A stretch of 64,000 bases of DNA from Frigidibacter mobilis (GTDB taxonomy: Bacteria; Pseudomonadota; Alphaproteobacteria; Rhodobacterales; Rhodobacteraceae): the NCBI RefSeq assembly GCF_001620265.1, contig NZ_CP012661.1, positions 3,826,501 to 3,890,500 on the forward strand. The letters are read 5' to 3'. Under the pieces are notes generated by a model. It was not told the origin of the DNA. It saw only the letters and a list, made by a program, of their open reading frames with translations, and did not search any database. Made by a program: the position numbers and the translations under genes. Positions 8,013 through 17,013 of this stretch are shown one piece after another (the first letter of the stretch is position 1; each line of letters begins with the position of its first letter).

Positions 8013-9530
8013 ATGCCAAGACCCCACACCGTCGCGCTTGCCGCGCGCTCTGCAGCCTTGCGCCTCGCCCGGCCCGGCGCGCTGTTCCGGCTGGACCCGG
8101 CCATCGCCTGGCGCCTGACCGCACCCGGCCTGCCGGACCGGGAGGGGCTGGCAGGTACCGTGGTGCTGGCGCTGCACGATCTGCAACCCGCGACCCGCTA
8201 CACCTTTGAGGCCGAGGGCTTTGAGGCGGTAGAGGTCCAGACCCTGCCCTGCGCCGGCCTGCTTGATATCCGCGACTTTGCCGCCGATCCCGACGCGCCC
8301 GACAACGCCGCCGCCTTTGCCGCCGCCATCGCGGCGCTGCCGGCGGGCGGCACCCTGCGCGTGACTGCAGGGACATGGACCACCGGCCCGATCTTCCTGC
8401 GCAGCGCCATGACCTTGCAACTGGACGAGGGCGCGACCCTCGCCGCTCCTGCCGACCGCAGCCGCTGGCCGATCCTGCCCGCGCGCGACGCTGCTGGCGG
8501 GATGCTGGGCTCCTGGGAAGGGCTACCCGACGCCTGCCATGCCGCCCTCATCACCGCCATCGGCGGGCGGGATCTGATTATCGCCGGTCCCGGTCGGCTC
8601 GATGGTGGCGGCGACCGCGGCGACTGGTGGCAATGGCCCAAGGACACGCGGCGCGGCGCGCGGCGGGCGCGGTCGGTGCACCTGATCGGCTGCGAGGACG
8701 TGACCCTGCTGGGCCCGACCGTCTGCAACTCGCCGTCCTGGACGGTCCATCCGCAGGGCTGCCGCGGCCTGACCATTGCCGCGCTGGCCATCGAGGCGCC
8801 GCATGACAGCCCCAATACCGACGGGCTGAACCCGGAATCCTGCACCGATGTCGTGATCGAGGGCGTGCGCTTTTCGGTGGGCGATGATTGCATCGCCCTC
8901 AAGGCCGGCAAGCGCGCGCCGGGCTGTACCGACCATCTGGCCCTCACGAAGAATATCGCCATCCGGCATTGCCTGATGGAGCGCGGACATGGCGGCGTGG
9001 TGATCGGGTCGGAAATGTCGGGCTCTGTCCAGGATGTGCTGGTCGAGCACTGCGAGATGATCGGCACCGACCGCGGCCTTCGGATCAAGACCCGCCGCGG
9101 GCGCGGGGGGCGGGTGTCGGGCATCACGATGCGGCATGTGCGGATGGACGGGGTGCTGACCGCGTTCACCGCCAATGCCTTCTACCATTGCGATGCCGAC
9201 GGCCATGACGCCTGGGTACAGGACCGCGCGCCCGCCCCGGCAGAGGGCACCACGCCCCAGGTGTCGGACATCACCATCAGCGATGTCACCATCGTCAACC
9301 TGTCCCATGCCGCCGGCGCCTTCCTTGGCCTGCCCGAGGCGCCGATCCGCGGCGTGCGCATCAGCCGGGTCACCATCCTGTCGCATGACCCCGCCGCCCT
9401 GCCGGCGCCGCCGCTGATGGCCGACCATGTGCGCGCCATGCGGCATGAGGCGATTACCGCCGAGTGGACCGATATCGAAACCGATGACCCCGCGCTGCTG
9501 ACCGCCGGGCCGATCACCGCAACGGACTGA
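8013..9530 (+). CDS. Glycoside hydrolase family 28 (exo-polygalacturonase-like)
   Basis: 505 aa. All four GH28 signatures are present in order: NTDG (268-271), GDD (290-292), GHG (325-327) and RIK (357-359). They supply the catalytic aspartates and substrate-binding residues of the right-handed beta-helix. The first ~80 residues look like a small beta-sandwich, as in other bacterial exo-acting GH28 enzymes. No signal peptide is visible, so the enzyme is probably cytoplasmic and trims imported oligogalacturonides rather than polymeric pectin. It lies 72 nt after the binding-protein gene and 4 nt before the GH105 gene. Confidence 0.92.
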   Translation: MPRPHTVALAARSAALRLARPGALFRLDPAIAWRLTAPGLPDREGLAGTVVLALHDLQPATRYTFEAEGFEAVEVQTLPCAGLLDIRDFAADPDAPDNAAAFAAAIAALPAGGTLRVTAGTWTTGPIFLRSAMTLQLDEGATLAAPADRSRWPILPARDAAGGMLGSWEGLPDACHAALITAIGGRDLIIAGPGRLDGGGDRGDWWQWPKDTRRGARRARSVHLIGCEDVTLLGPTVCNSPSWTVHPQGCRGLTIAALAIEAPHDSPNTDGLNPESCTDVVIEGVRFSVGDDCIALKAGKRAPGCTDHLALTKNIAIRHCLMERGHGGVVIGSEMSGSVQDVLVEHCEMIGTDRGLRIKTRRGRGGRVSGITMRHVRMDGVLTAFTANAFYHCDADGHDAWVQDRAPAPAEGTTPQVSDITISDVTIVNLSHAAGAFLGLPEAPIRGVRISRVTILSHDPAALPAPPLMADHVRAMRHEAITAEWTDIETDDPALLTAGPITATD

Positions 9531-9534
9531 CATC

Positions 9535-10614
9535 ATGCCCCTTCTTGCCTATGCCGATGCCTATGCCCGCGACTACGCGCCCTACAAGGGCGGCGCCTGG
9601 TGCTATGAGGATGGCTGCCTCTACCGCGGACTGGTACTGCTGCATCAGGCCACCGGGCAGGTGCGCTGGCTGGACCATCTGCTGCGGCTGACCAGACCGC
9701 AGATCACGGCGGATGGGGCGCTGGCAGGCTATGATCCGCAAGAATTCAACATCGACAACATCCTGGCCGGGCGCTGCCTATTCCACCTGCACCGGCAGAC
9801 TGGCGATGCGCGCTACCTTGTCGCTGCCGAGCGGCTGGCAGCGCAACTGGCCCGGCATCCGCGCACGGCAGCGGGCAACTACTGGCACAAGGCGATCTAT
9901 CCCGATCAGGTCTGGCTGGACGGGCTCTACATGGGCCTGCCCTTCCAGATCGAATGGGGGCAGCAGACCGGCGACACGGCCCTGGTCGAGGACGCGGTGG
10001 CCCAAATGCTGGGCGCGCTGGACCTCGCGCGGATGCCGTCGGGCCTTTACGCACATGGCTATGATGCAACACGACGGCAGGCTTGGGCCAACCCGGTGAC
10101 GGGGCAAAGCCCGGCGCTGTGGTCGCGCGCGCTTGGCTGGCTGGCAATGGCACTGGCCGACAGCTGCGATCTGTTGGGGGCAGAAGCCCCGCCGGCGCTG
10201 GCCGCCGCGCTGGCCGACCTGCTCAACCGCATGGAACCGTTGGCAACGGCCAACCACCTGTGGCTGCAGGTGCCCGACCAACCCGATCTGCCAGGGAATT
10301 ACGAGGAAAGCTCGGCCTCGGCGATGTTCGCCTATGCGGGGCTGGTCGCGGCGCGGCTGGGGATTGCAGACAGGGTTGGTCCGGCGACGCTGGACGCGCT
10401 GCAAGGCCGGCTGCAGTTCGACCCCAAGGCGGGCCGCCACCGGCTGCCCGGCATCTGCGCCGTGGCCGGGCTGGGGGGCAATGGCCCCCGGCGTGATGGC
10501 ACGCCGGCCTATTACGTGTCGGAACCCGTGGTCAGCGATGACCCCAAAGGCTCTGGCCCACTGCTGATGGGGGCGGCGGAGCATCATCGCGCGGCGCTGC
10601 AACCGGCGATCTGA
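9535..10614 (+). CDS. GH88/GH105 unsaturated rhamnogalacturonyl/galacturonyl hydrolase
   Basis: 359 aa. VWLDGLYMGLPF around residues 127-138 contains the likely catalytic aspartate (Asp129, matching the WMDGLYM motif of YteR). NYWHKAIYP, ALWSRALGWLAMAL and YEESSASAMFAYA are further landmarks of this (alpha/alpha)6-barrel family. It hydrates and releases the unsaturated uronic acid left by pectate or rhamnogalacturonan lyases. There is no signal peptide, so it acts in the cytoplasm on transported products. As the last gene of the run from 3752, it completes uptake plus depolymerisation. No lyase is present in the window. Confidence 0.92.
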   Translation: MPLLAYADAYARDYAPYKGGAWCYEDGCLYRGLVLLHQATGQVRWLDHLLRLTRPQITADGALAGYDPQEFNIDNILAGRCLFHLHRQTGDARYLVAAERLAAQLARHPRTAAGNYWHKAIYPDQVWLDGLYMGLPFQIEWGQQTGDTALVEDAVAQMLGALDLARMPSGLYAHGYDATRRQAWANPVTGQSPALWSRALGWLAMALADSCDLLGAEAPPALAAALADLLNRMEPLATANHLWLQVPDQPDLPGNYEESSASAMFAYAGLVAARLGIADRVGPATLDALQGRLQFDPKAGRHRLPGICAVAGLGGNGPRRDGTPAYYVSEPVVSDDPKGSGPLLMGAAEHHRAALQPAI

Positions 10615-10739
10615 CCGCGCAGCCAAGACTGCTCCTGCCACCGCTACCCCCTACTGCGGTTCGGCAAGAGGCGATCCGTTTGCCGCCATCGTCACTCTTG
10701 ACCACGCGCAGGCCTCTGAAGGGGCAGGGCATAGGACGG

Positions 10740-11022
10740 CACCGGATCCGGCTGGATATCTCGTCGTCCAACTTCCCCAACTACGACATCCCCCAACACC
10801 GCGTCGCGGTGAACGGCCTTCACCCTGGCGCCGGAGCGGGAAGCGATCTGCAGCTGATGCTGTTGCCGGACCGGAAGGCCTGATGGCGGGACGGCCTGAT
10901 TTCAACTTGGCGTGGGGATCCACGCCATCAGCAGGCTGCACCTCTGGCAGCCGGGTGCGGCAACCGGGCAGACACTGGTCGTCGATGGCGGGTTGATCTT
11001 CGGGAGACTTGAATACGCCGGA
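10740..11022 (+). pseudogene. Decayed short-chain dehydrogenase (SDR) fragment
   Basis: Two out-of-frame pieces resemble the end of an SDR. RVAVNGLHPGA (about 10800-10832) matches the IRVNAIHPGA segment. ATGQTLVVDGGL (about 10962-10997) matches the conserved C-terminal TGQxLxVDGG. They lie in different frames, separated by a stop, with no start or upstream Rossmann motif. This is the only content of the 450-bp gap 10615-11064. The relationship is inferred from short motifs. Confidence 0.45.
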
Positions 11023-11064
11023 TGCCTGTGCGCCCTATCCGGCACCCACCCATGCGAGGACACC

Positions 11065-12219
11065 ATGAACATCTTGCCCGAACTTGTCGAGTTTGCTCCC
11101 GAACTGACGCGGCTGCGACAGGACTTCCATCAACACCCGGAACTCGGCTTTGAAGAACATCGGACGTCGGGGCGCATTGCCGAACTGCTGGAGGGTTGGG
11201 GTGTTTCCGTGACTCGGGGGATGGGAGGCACCGGGCTGGTGGGGGTGATCGAGGGCAATAGGCCGGGGCGAAGCATCGGTTTGCGCGCCGATATGGACGC
11301 CCTGCCGATGGATGAAGAGACCAACCTGCCCTATGCCTCGCGCAATCTAGGGGTGTTCCACGGTTGCGGCCATGATGGCCACGTGACGATGCTGCTGGGG
11401 GCTGCCTGGTATCTGGCGCATCACCAAGACTTTGCCGGGCGCGCGGTGTTGATCTTTCAACCCGCCGAAGAAGGACTGGGCGGCGCGCGGGCCATGCTCG
11501 CCGATGGCCTCTTTGATCGCTTTCCCTGCGACGAGCTCTATGGGCTGCACAACTCGCCCTACAACGCCCCAGGCGAAGTCACCCTGCGTCCGGGGCTGGC
11601 ACAGGCCGGGGCGGGATTCTTCGATATCCGCATCACCGGCCGCGGTAGCCACGGGGCGATGCCGCAAATGTCGCGCGATCCGGTACTGGCGGGTTCCGTC
11701 CTGGTACAGGCGCTGCAAGGGATCGTCGGGCGCAACATCGACCCGGGTCATGCTGCGGTGGTCTCGGTCACCCGCTTTCAGGCGGGGGCGGCCTATAACG
11801 TGATCCCAGAAACGGCGCAGCTTGCGGGCACGGTGCGCTACCTCCAGTCCGAAGAGCGGGCCCTGATCGCCGAGCGGATGCAGCAGATCTGCGCCGGCGT
11901 CGCCCTGGCGCAGGATCTGCAGATCGAGCTGCATCTGCGCAATGTCTTCGACATCCTGACGAACGACCCCGATTGCGTGGATCATGTGATGACAGCGGCG
12001 CGTAATGTGGTTGGCGACAAAGCCCACGCGGATGCCGAGATTACTATGGGATCGGAGGATATGGCAGACCTGCTGCGCGTCGTGCCGGGGGCGTTCTTCA
12101 ACCTTGGTCATGGCGGCGAGGTGCCGCTGCACAACCCTGGATTCCTCTTCGACGATTCCATTCTTCCGGTGGGATCGAGCCTGTTCGTGCGCCTTGTGCA
12201 GGATCGCGGCGCGGCCTGA
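11065..12219 (+). CDS. M20 family amidohydrolase (hippurate hydrolase/N-acyl-amino-acid deacylase-like)
   Basis: 384 aa. Metal-binding motifs of the M20D amidohydrolases are visible: RADMDALP (74-81), CGHDGH (101-106) and PAEEGLGGA (133-141), then the dimerisation-domain GRGSHGAMP. Such cytoplasmic enzymes release amino acids from N-acyl or N-carbamoyl derivatives. ATG 11065 is preceded by GAGGA. The frame is open for 51 codons upstream, but that part carries the SDR remnant. It sits just upstream of the IclR regulator, HyuAB and peptide importer, suggesting a joint role in using cyclic or acylated amino-acid derivatives. Confidence 0.88.
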   Translation: MNILPELVEFAPELTRLRQDFHQHPELGFEEHRTSGRIAELLEGWGVSVTRGMGGTGLVGVIEGNRPGRSIGLRADMDALPMDEETNLPYASRNLGVFHGCGHDGHVTMLLGAAWYLAHHQDFAGRAVLIFQPAEEGLGGARAMLADGLFDRFPCDELYGLHNSPYNAPGEVTLRPGLAQAGAGFFDIRITGRGSHGAMPQMSRDPVLAGSVLVQALQGIVGRNIDPGHAAVVSVTRFQAGAAYNVIPETAQLAGTVRYLQSEERALIAERMQQICAGVALAQDLQIELHLRNVFDILTNDPDCVDHVMTAARNVVGDKAHADAEITMGSEDMADLLRVVPGAFFNLGHGGEVPLHNPGFLFDDSILPVGSSLFVRLVQDRGAA

Positions 12220-12304
12220 CGTTCATAAGCTGCATACAAATCAGCCAAAGCGGCGCCTTCGGATGCGAAGGCACCGCTTCTTTGCGTCGGGCATCCGGAG
12301 AGTG

Positions 12305-12358
12305 TTGACAGCGCGGGATCTGCTGGAAATTGTTCCACTAGAGGTAACACATGTTCCA
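12305..12358 (+). promoter_or_regulatory. Candidate promoter and operator of the iclR-hyu-dpp operon
   Basis: TTGACA at 12305-12310 and AATTGT at 12328-12333 are spaced 17 nt apart like -35/-10 boxes. GTTCCA occurs at 12332-12337 and again at 12353-12358, 21 bp apart (two helical turns), overlapping the putative -10 and the start region. IclR-type regulators commonly bind such sites to autorepress. This is a pattern-based proposal only. Confidence 0.4.
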
Positions 12359-12378
12359 TATTTTGCAACCACATCACC

Positions 12379-13152
12379 ATGTCCATCCTGCATAACGCCG
12401 CCCAGGTGCTGCATCTGTTCAACGCCGAATGCTCGGACCTGACGGTGACCGAGGCATCGCAGCGGCTCGACATGCCGAAGGCCAATGCCTCGCGCCTGCT
12501 GAAAGCAATGCGCGAGGCAGGGTTGCTTGAGGTCATCGGCAACACCCGCCGGCATCGACCCGGGAAGCTGCTTCTGGATCTGGCGGTTGCATATCGCCGG
12601 TCCTCTGGCCTGATCGGGCGCGCAGGCGAGGTCGTAGCCGAAGTGACGCGCAGCTTTGGCCATACCGGCTATGTGTCGGTTCTGGACGGGCGCGAGGTCA
12701 CGGCGGTTCTGGATTTCGAGGGCTCGAACTCGCTGCGCGTGGTCAGCAACCTTGGCCGCCGGCTTCAGGCTCATCAAAGCGCCACGGGGCGAAGCCTGCT
12801 GGCGCGTCTGGCGCCGGACCAGGTTGCTGCCCTTTATGCAGAGCACCCGGCGGCCTCCGATCTTGCCGCGCAGCTGGAGCAGATCCGGCACGCAGGCTTC
12901 GCCTATTCCAATCAGGAATCCACGCCAGGGGTCGAGGCCATCGGCATCGCCGTCGGGGACCCGTCCACACAAGAGGCGGTCAGCCTCTGCATCGTCTATC
13001 CACACACCGTGGTCGATGAGGCTGCGCGGTCTGCGATTATCGCCGCACTTGGGCAGGGCGCCGCGCGAATTGCCGCGCAGTTGGGGGACACTGAATTCAC
13101 TCCGCCCACGGCCATCGACACAGGCCTCGAAAACAAAGGAACAGCACAATGA
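12379..13152 (+). CDS. IclR-family transcriptional regulator
   Basis: 257 aa. The N-terminal winged helix-turn-helix covers about residues 1-60 (LTVTEASQRLDMPKANASRL). The C-terminal IclR effector domain includes SATGRSLLARL and the stretch GVEAIGIAV. IclR proteins usually sense a small catabolic metabolite. The TGA overlaps the HyuAB ATG (ATGA at 13149-13152), so the regulator leads the operon it probably controls. A two-box sequence upstream could be its operator. Confidence 0.9.
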   Translation: MSILHNAAQVLHLFNAECSDLTVTEASQRLDMPKANASRLLKAMREAGLLEVIGNTRRHRPGKLLLDLAVAYRRSSGLIGRAGEVVAEVTRSFGHTGYVSVLDGREVTAVLDFEGSNSLRVVSNLGRRLQAHQSATGRSLLARLAPDQVAALYAEHPAASDLAAQLEQIRHAGFAYSNQESTPGVEAIGIAVGDPSTQEAVSLCIVYPHTVVDEAARSAIIAALGQGAARIAAQLGDTEFTPPTAIDTGLENKGTAQ

Positions 13153-16100
13153 GCGTTGCTGCAAATCGCTGGCGCGTCGGGTTCGACATCGGGGGCACGT
13201 TCACGGACTTCGTGCTTTATGATGCCCAAGAGACTGCGGTGACGCTGCACAAGCGGCTGACGACACCGCATGACCCGTCCGAGGCCGCGCTACTTGGCCT
13301 GCGCGAGCTGCTGGAGGCGCGTGGGATTCCTCATGCCGATGTGGCCGAGATCGTGCATGGCACGACACTGGTCACCAATGCGGTGATCGAACGAAAGGGC
13401 GCCCCCGTGGGGCTGATTACCACGCGCGGGTTCCGTGACATCCTCGAGATGGGAACAGAGCAGCGCTATGACATCTACGATCTGTTCGTGACCTTCCCCG
13501 AGCCGATGGTGTCCCGTGACCTGCGGCTTGAGGTGGATGAGCGCATGGATGCCGATGGCGGCGTCGTGGTGCCCTTGGACGAGCCCGCGGTGCTGGCCGC
13601 GGCCCGCGAACTGGTGGCCGCCGGTTGCGAGGCGGTCGCGGTGTCGTTCCTGCATTCCTATGCCAATCCGGATCATGAACGCCGGGCCGCCGCGATCATC
13701 CATGCCGAGTTTCCCGATCTGGCAATCTCTGTCAGCAGCGATGTTGTGGCCGAAATCGGGGAGTATCAGCGCACGGTGACCACCTGCGCCAACGCCTTCG
13801 TCCAGCCGCTGATGAATCGCTATCTGACGCGACTGGAAACGGCACTGCGCAAGGCTGGGTTCGGCGGCGCGCTACGGCTGATGCATTCGGCCGGCGGGCT
13901 TGTCGCGCTGGAAACGGCGCGGGACTTTCCGATCCGCCTGCTGGAAAGCGGGCCGGCTGGTGGCGGACTTGCCACGGCGCTGTTCGGAACGGCGGCGGGG
14001 CTTTCGGACGTGATCTCGTTCGACATGGGCGGCACGACGGCCAAAGCCTGCATGATCGAGGATGGCCGCGCCGAAATTGCGCCGATGCTGGAAGCGGCAC
14101 GGGTACATCGCTTTATCAAGGGCTCGGGCCTGCCGATCCGCGCCCCCGTGATCGAGATGATCGAGATCGGCGCAGGGGGCGGCTCCATCGCCGCGATTGA
14201 CGAAGTGGGCCTGCTGAAGGTCGGCCCCCATTCTGCGGGATCCGACCCTGGCCCGGCCTGCTATGGCATGGGCGGCTTAGCCCCGACAGTGACCGATGCC
14301 AATCTGGTGCTGGGATATTATGATCCGGGCTTTTTCCTGGGCGGACGGATGGCGCTTGACCTCGGCGCAGCGCGCCAAGCGGTCGGACGGGTGGCTGCGC
14401 CGCTGGGGCTCGGGATCGAGGAGGCCGCCCTCGGCATCCACAAGGTCGTCGTCGAAAGCATGGCCGCCGCCGCACGGGTGCATCTGGTCGAGCGGGGCAA
14501 GGATCCGCGCGCCTATGCGATGATCGGTTTTGGCGGCGCCGGCCCGGCCCATGCGGCGGATGTGGCACGCGCTATGGGCATCGAACAGGTACTGATCCCG
14601 CCCGCCTCGGGGGCGGCATCGGCCCTGGGGTTCCTGGTGGCGCCGCTGTCGTTCGAGGGCGGGCGCTCACTTCGGGTGGAGCTTGCGCCGGGATTCGACG
14701 CCACGGCGGTGAACCGGCTGTTGCGCGACCTGGAGGATGAGGCGGTGGACCATCTGGTCCGCGCCGGCATCGACCGCGCCGATGCGGTAGTCGAACGCAG
14801 CGCCGACATGCGCCTTGTAGGCCAGATGCACGACATCGTCGTGACCCTGCCCCTTGGCACGCTGTCCGAGGCAAACCTGCCCGATATCCATGCCGCCTTC
14901 GTGGCCGCCTATTCAAAACGCTATGCCGCACCCTTCGAGGGCGCCCGGTTCGAGGCGGTGAACTTCCGTGTCCGTGTGGCGGGACCGGTACCGCAGGTCG
15001 CGCTGACCGGCGCTGCGGGCGGCAATGACACGGCCACCCGGATCAAGGGCACGCGGCTGTGCTGGTTCGAGGGCGGGCAGGCGGAAACCACCGTCTATGA
15101 TCGCTATGCCCTGCGGGCGGGGGATGAGATCGAGGGCCCCGCGATCATCGAGGAGCGCGAATCCACCACCGTCATCGCGCCACAAGACAGGCTGACGGTT
15201 GATGAGGGGCTGAACCTGTGCATCGCCATCGGCCTTCCGGGTGAAGCGCGCGCGCTGGTGACAGGCGACATGACCCGGGCCGAGGCAGTAAGCCGGATCA
15301 CGGCCGATCCGATCGGGCTGGAGATCATGTGGTCGCGCATGGTCAACGTGGTCGAAGAGATGTGGCTGACCGTCTGCCGCACCGCCTTTTCGCTGGTCAT
15401 CGCCGAGGCACAGGATTTCGCCTGCGAGCTGCTGGACAGGGATGGCGAGACGCTGGCCCATTCGCCCCGTGCGATGCCGGTGTTCAACCTGACCTTGCCG
15501 CGCGCGGTCAAGGCGCTGCTGGCACGCTATCCGGCCGAGACGCTGAAGCCCGGCGATGTGCTGATTACCAATGATCCCTGGCTTTGTGCCGGCCACCTGT
15601 TCGACATCGCCATCGTGACGCCGGTCTTTCATGACGGGCGGCTGGTGGGGCTGATGGGAACGGTCGGGCATGTCTCGGATATCGGCGGCACCAAGGACTC
15701 GCTTCATGCACGCGAGATCTATGAGGAAGGGCTGCAGATCCCGCCAATGAAGCTGTCCAACGCGGGCGCGCCCAACGAGACGCTGATCGAGTTGATCCGG
15801 CAGAATGTGCGCAACAGCGAACAGGTTCTGGGCGATATCTTCTCGTTCGTCGCGGCCAATGCACTTGGGGCAGACCGGCTTGTGGCCTTCATGCGTGACT
15901 ACGGCATGCAGGATCTGGGCGCGCTGGCCGAGGTGGTGCAGGGCCTGTCCGAAAAGGCGATGCGCGATGCGATCCGCACGCTGCCGGATGGCGATTACCG
16001 CTCTGTCATCTCGAACAACCCGCTGGGGGAGCGTCTGGAGTACCCCGTTCTGGTGCGCGTTTCGGGCGACAGCATCACCGTCGACTTCGATGGCGCCCCG

Positions 16101-16982
16101 CCACAACTGCCGCAGGGCGGACTGAACTCAACGCTGAATTACACCGCCGCCCATGCGACCTATCCGCTGAAATGTATGCTGACACCGGCGGTGCGGGGCA
16201 ATGCCGGATGCTACCGGCCGTTTACAGTGACGGCGCCCGAAGGCTCGATCCTCAACCCAACCTATCCTGCGGCCGTGAACCTGCGCACGCGGACCGGCTG
16301 GTATCTGGCTCCGAACATCTTCGGGGCGCTGTCTGGCGCGGCGCCGGAGCTTGTGCAGTCGTTCACGGGTCTGGCCGTTGCCGCCAATGTCTACGGGCAG
16401 GACGCGGCCGGGCGCTTCTATTCCGACATGTTGTTCTGCGGAGGCGGCCAGGGCGGATCGGCGCGCGGGGATGGGCAGTCCTCGATCCTGTGGCCGACCT
16501 CGGCGGCCAATACCTCGATCGAGCTGATGGAAAGCCGCGTACCCATCTTGATCCTCGAAAAGGCCTACCTCCCCGACAGTGGCGGTGCGGGACGCGCCCG
16601 TGGAGGGCTCGGCCAGATCGTGCGGTTCCGCAAACGGTCGGACAACGGGCGGGCCACACTGGTTTCCATCTACCCCGAAGGCGTGGACAATCCGATTGCG
16701 GGCCTGTTCGGCGGCCGGCCGGGCGGCGGGGCGCGCGGCCGCATCACCGGCCCCGATGGCACTGTGCTGCGCGATTGCGGCACCGGCGCGCTGGCCGAGA
16801 TCCGGGGTACCGATCAGATCGTGGAACTGGTTCTGGCGGGAGGGTCCGGCTATGGCGACCCGCTGGAACGGGATCCCGCCCTGGTTTCGCGCGACCTGGC
16901 TCTGGGGTTCGTTACCCCCGGCCATGTTGCGCAGAACTACCGCCGCGTGCGGGCAGATACCGAAGCGGTCGGCGCGAAATGA
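13149..16982 (+). CDS. Fused hydantoinase/5-oxoprolinase (HyuA-HyuB)
   Basis: 1277 aa. The N-terminal half is the HyuA ATPase-like module: GFDIGGTFTDFVLYD near residue 10, GTTLVTNAVIERKG, and SFDMGGTTAKACMIEDG around 290. The C-terminal half, from about residue 715 (DPIGLEIMWSRMVNVVEEMW), is the HyuB module, ending with GGSGYGDPLERDP. HyuA and HyuB are separate proteins in many bacteria; the single chain resembles the ~1290-aa ATP-dependent 5-oxoprolinase. The family opens cyclic amides (5-oxoproline, hydantoins, N-methylhydantoin) using ATP. Overlap with iclR and the following peptide ABC genes suggests uptake and hydrolysis of a cyclic amino-acid derivative; the exact substrate is not deducible. 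Confidence 0.93.
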   Translation: MSVAANRWRVGFDIGGTFTDFVLYDAQETAVTLHKRLTTPHDPSEAALLGLRELLEARGIPHADVAEIVHGTTLVTNAVIERKGAPVGLITTRGFRDILEMGTEQRYDIYDLFVTFPEPMVSRDLRLEVDERMDADGGVVVPLDEPAVLAAARELVAAGCEAVAVSFLHSYANPDHERRAAAIIHAEFPDLAISVSSDVVAEIGEYQRTVTTCANAFVQPLMNRYLTRLETALRKAGFGGALRLMHSAGGLVALETARDFPIRLLESGPAGGGLATALFGTAAGLSDVISFDMGGTTAKACMIEDGRAEIAPMLEAARVHRFIKGSGLPIRAPVIEMIEIGAGGGSIAAIDEVGLLKVGPHSAGSDPGPACYGMGGLAPTVTDANLVLGYYDPGFFLGGRMALDLGAARQAVGRVAAPLGLGIEEAALGIHKVVVESMAAAARVHLVERGKDPRAYAMIGFGGAGPAHAADVARAMGIEQVLIPPASGAASALGFLVAPLSFEGGRSLRVELAPGFDATAVNRLLRDLEDEAVDHLVRAGIDRADAVVERSADMRLVGQMHDIVVTLPLGTLSEANLPDIHAAFVAAYSKRYAAPFEGARFEAVNFRVRVAGPVPQVALTGAAGGNDTATRIKGTRLCWFEGGQAETTVYDRYALRAGDEIEGPAIIEERESTTVIAPQDRLTVDEGLNLCIAIGLPGEARALVTGDMTRAEAVSRITADPIGLEIMWSRMVNVVEEMWLTVCRTAFSLVIAEAQDFACELLDRDGETLAHSPRAMPVFNLTLPRAVKALLARYPAETLKPGDVLITNDPWLCAGHLFDIAIVTPVFHDGRLVGLMGTVGHVSDIGGTKDSLHAREIYEEGLQIPPMKLSNAGAPNETLIELIRQNVRNSEQVLGDIFSFVAANALGADRLVAFMRDYGMQDLGALAEVVQGLSEKAMRDAIRTLPDGDYRSVISNNPLGERLEYPVLVRVSGDSITVDFDGAPPQLPQGGLNSTLNYTAAHATYPLKCMLTPAVRGNAGCYRPFTVTAPEGSILNPTYPAAVNLRTRTGWYLAPNIFGALSGAAPELVQSFTGLAVAANVYGQDAAGRFYSDMLFCGGGQGGSARGDGQSSILWPTSAANTSIELMESRVPILILEKAYLPDSGGAGRARGGLGQIVRFRKRSDNGRATLVSIYPEGVDNPIAGLFGGRPGGGARGRITGPDGTVLRDCGTGALAEIRGTDQIVELVLAGGSGYGDPLERDPALVSRDLALGFVTPGHVAQNYRRVRADTEAVGAK

Positions 16983-17013
16983 CGCCTGTACCATCAACAG
17001 GGAGCTACAAGAT

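Noticed and set aside
6807..8420. 537-aa minus-strand frame over the sugar-binding protein
   Set aside because: Antisense to a gene with a signal peptide and clear family motifs; low-complexity composition typical of a shadow.
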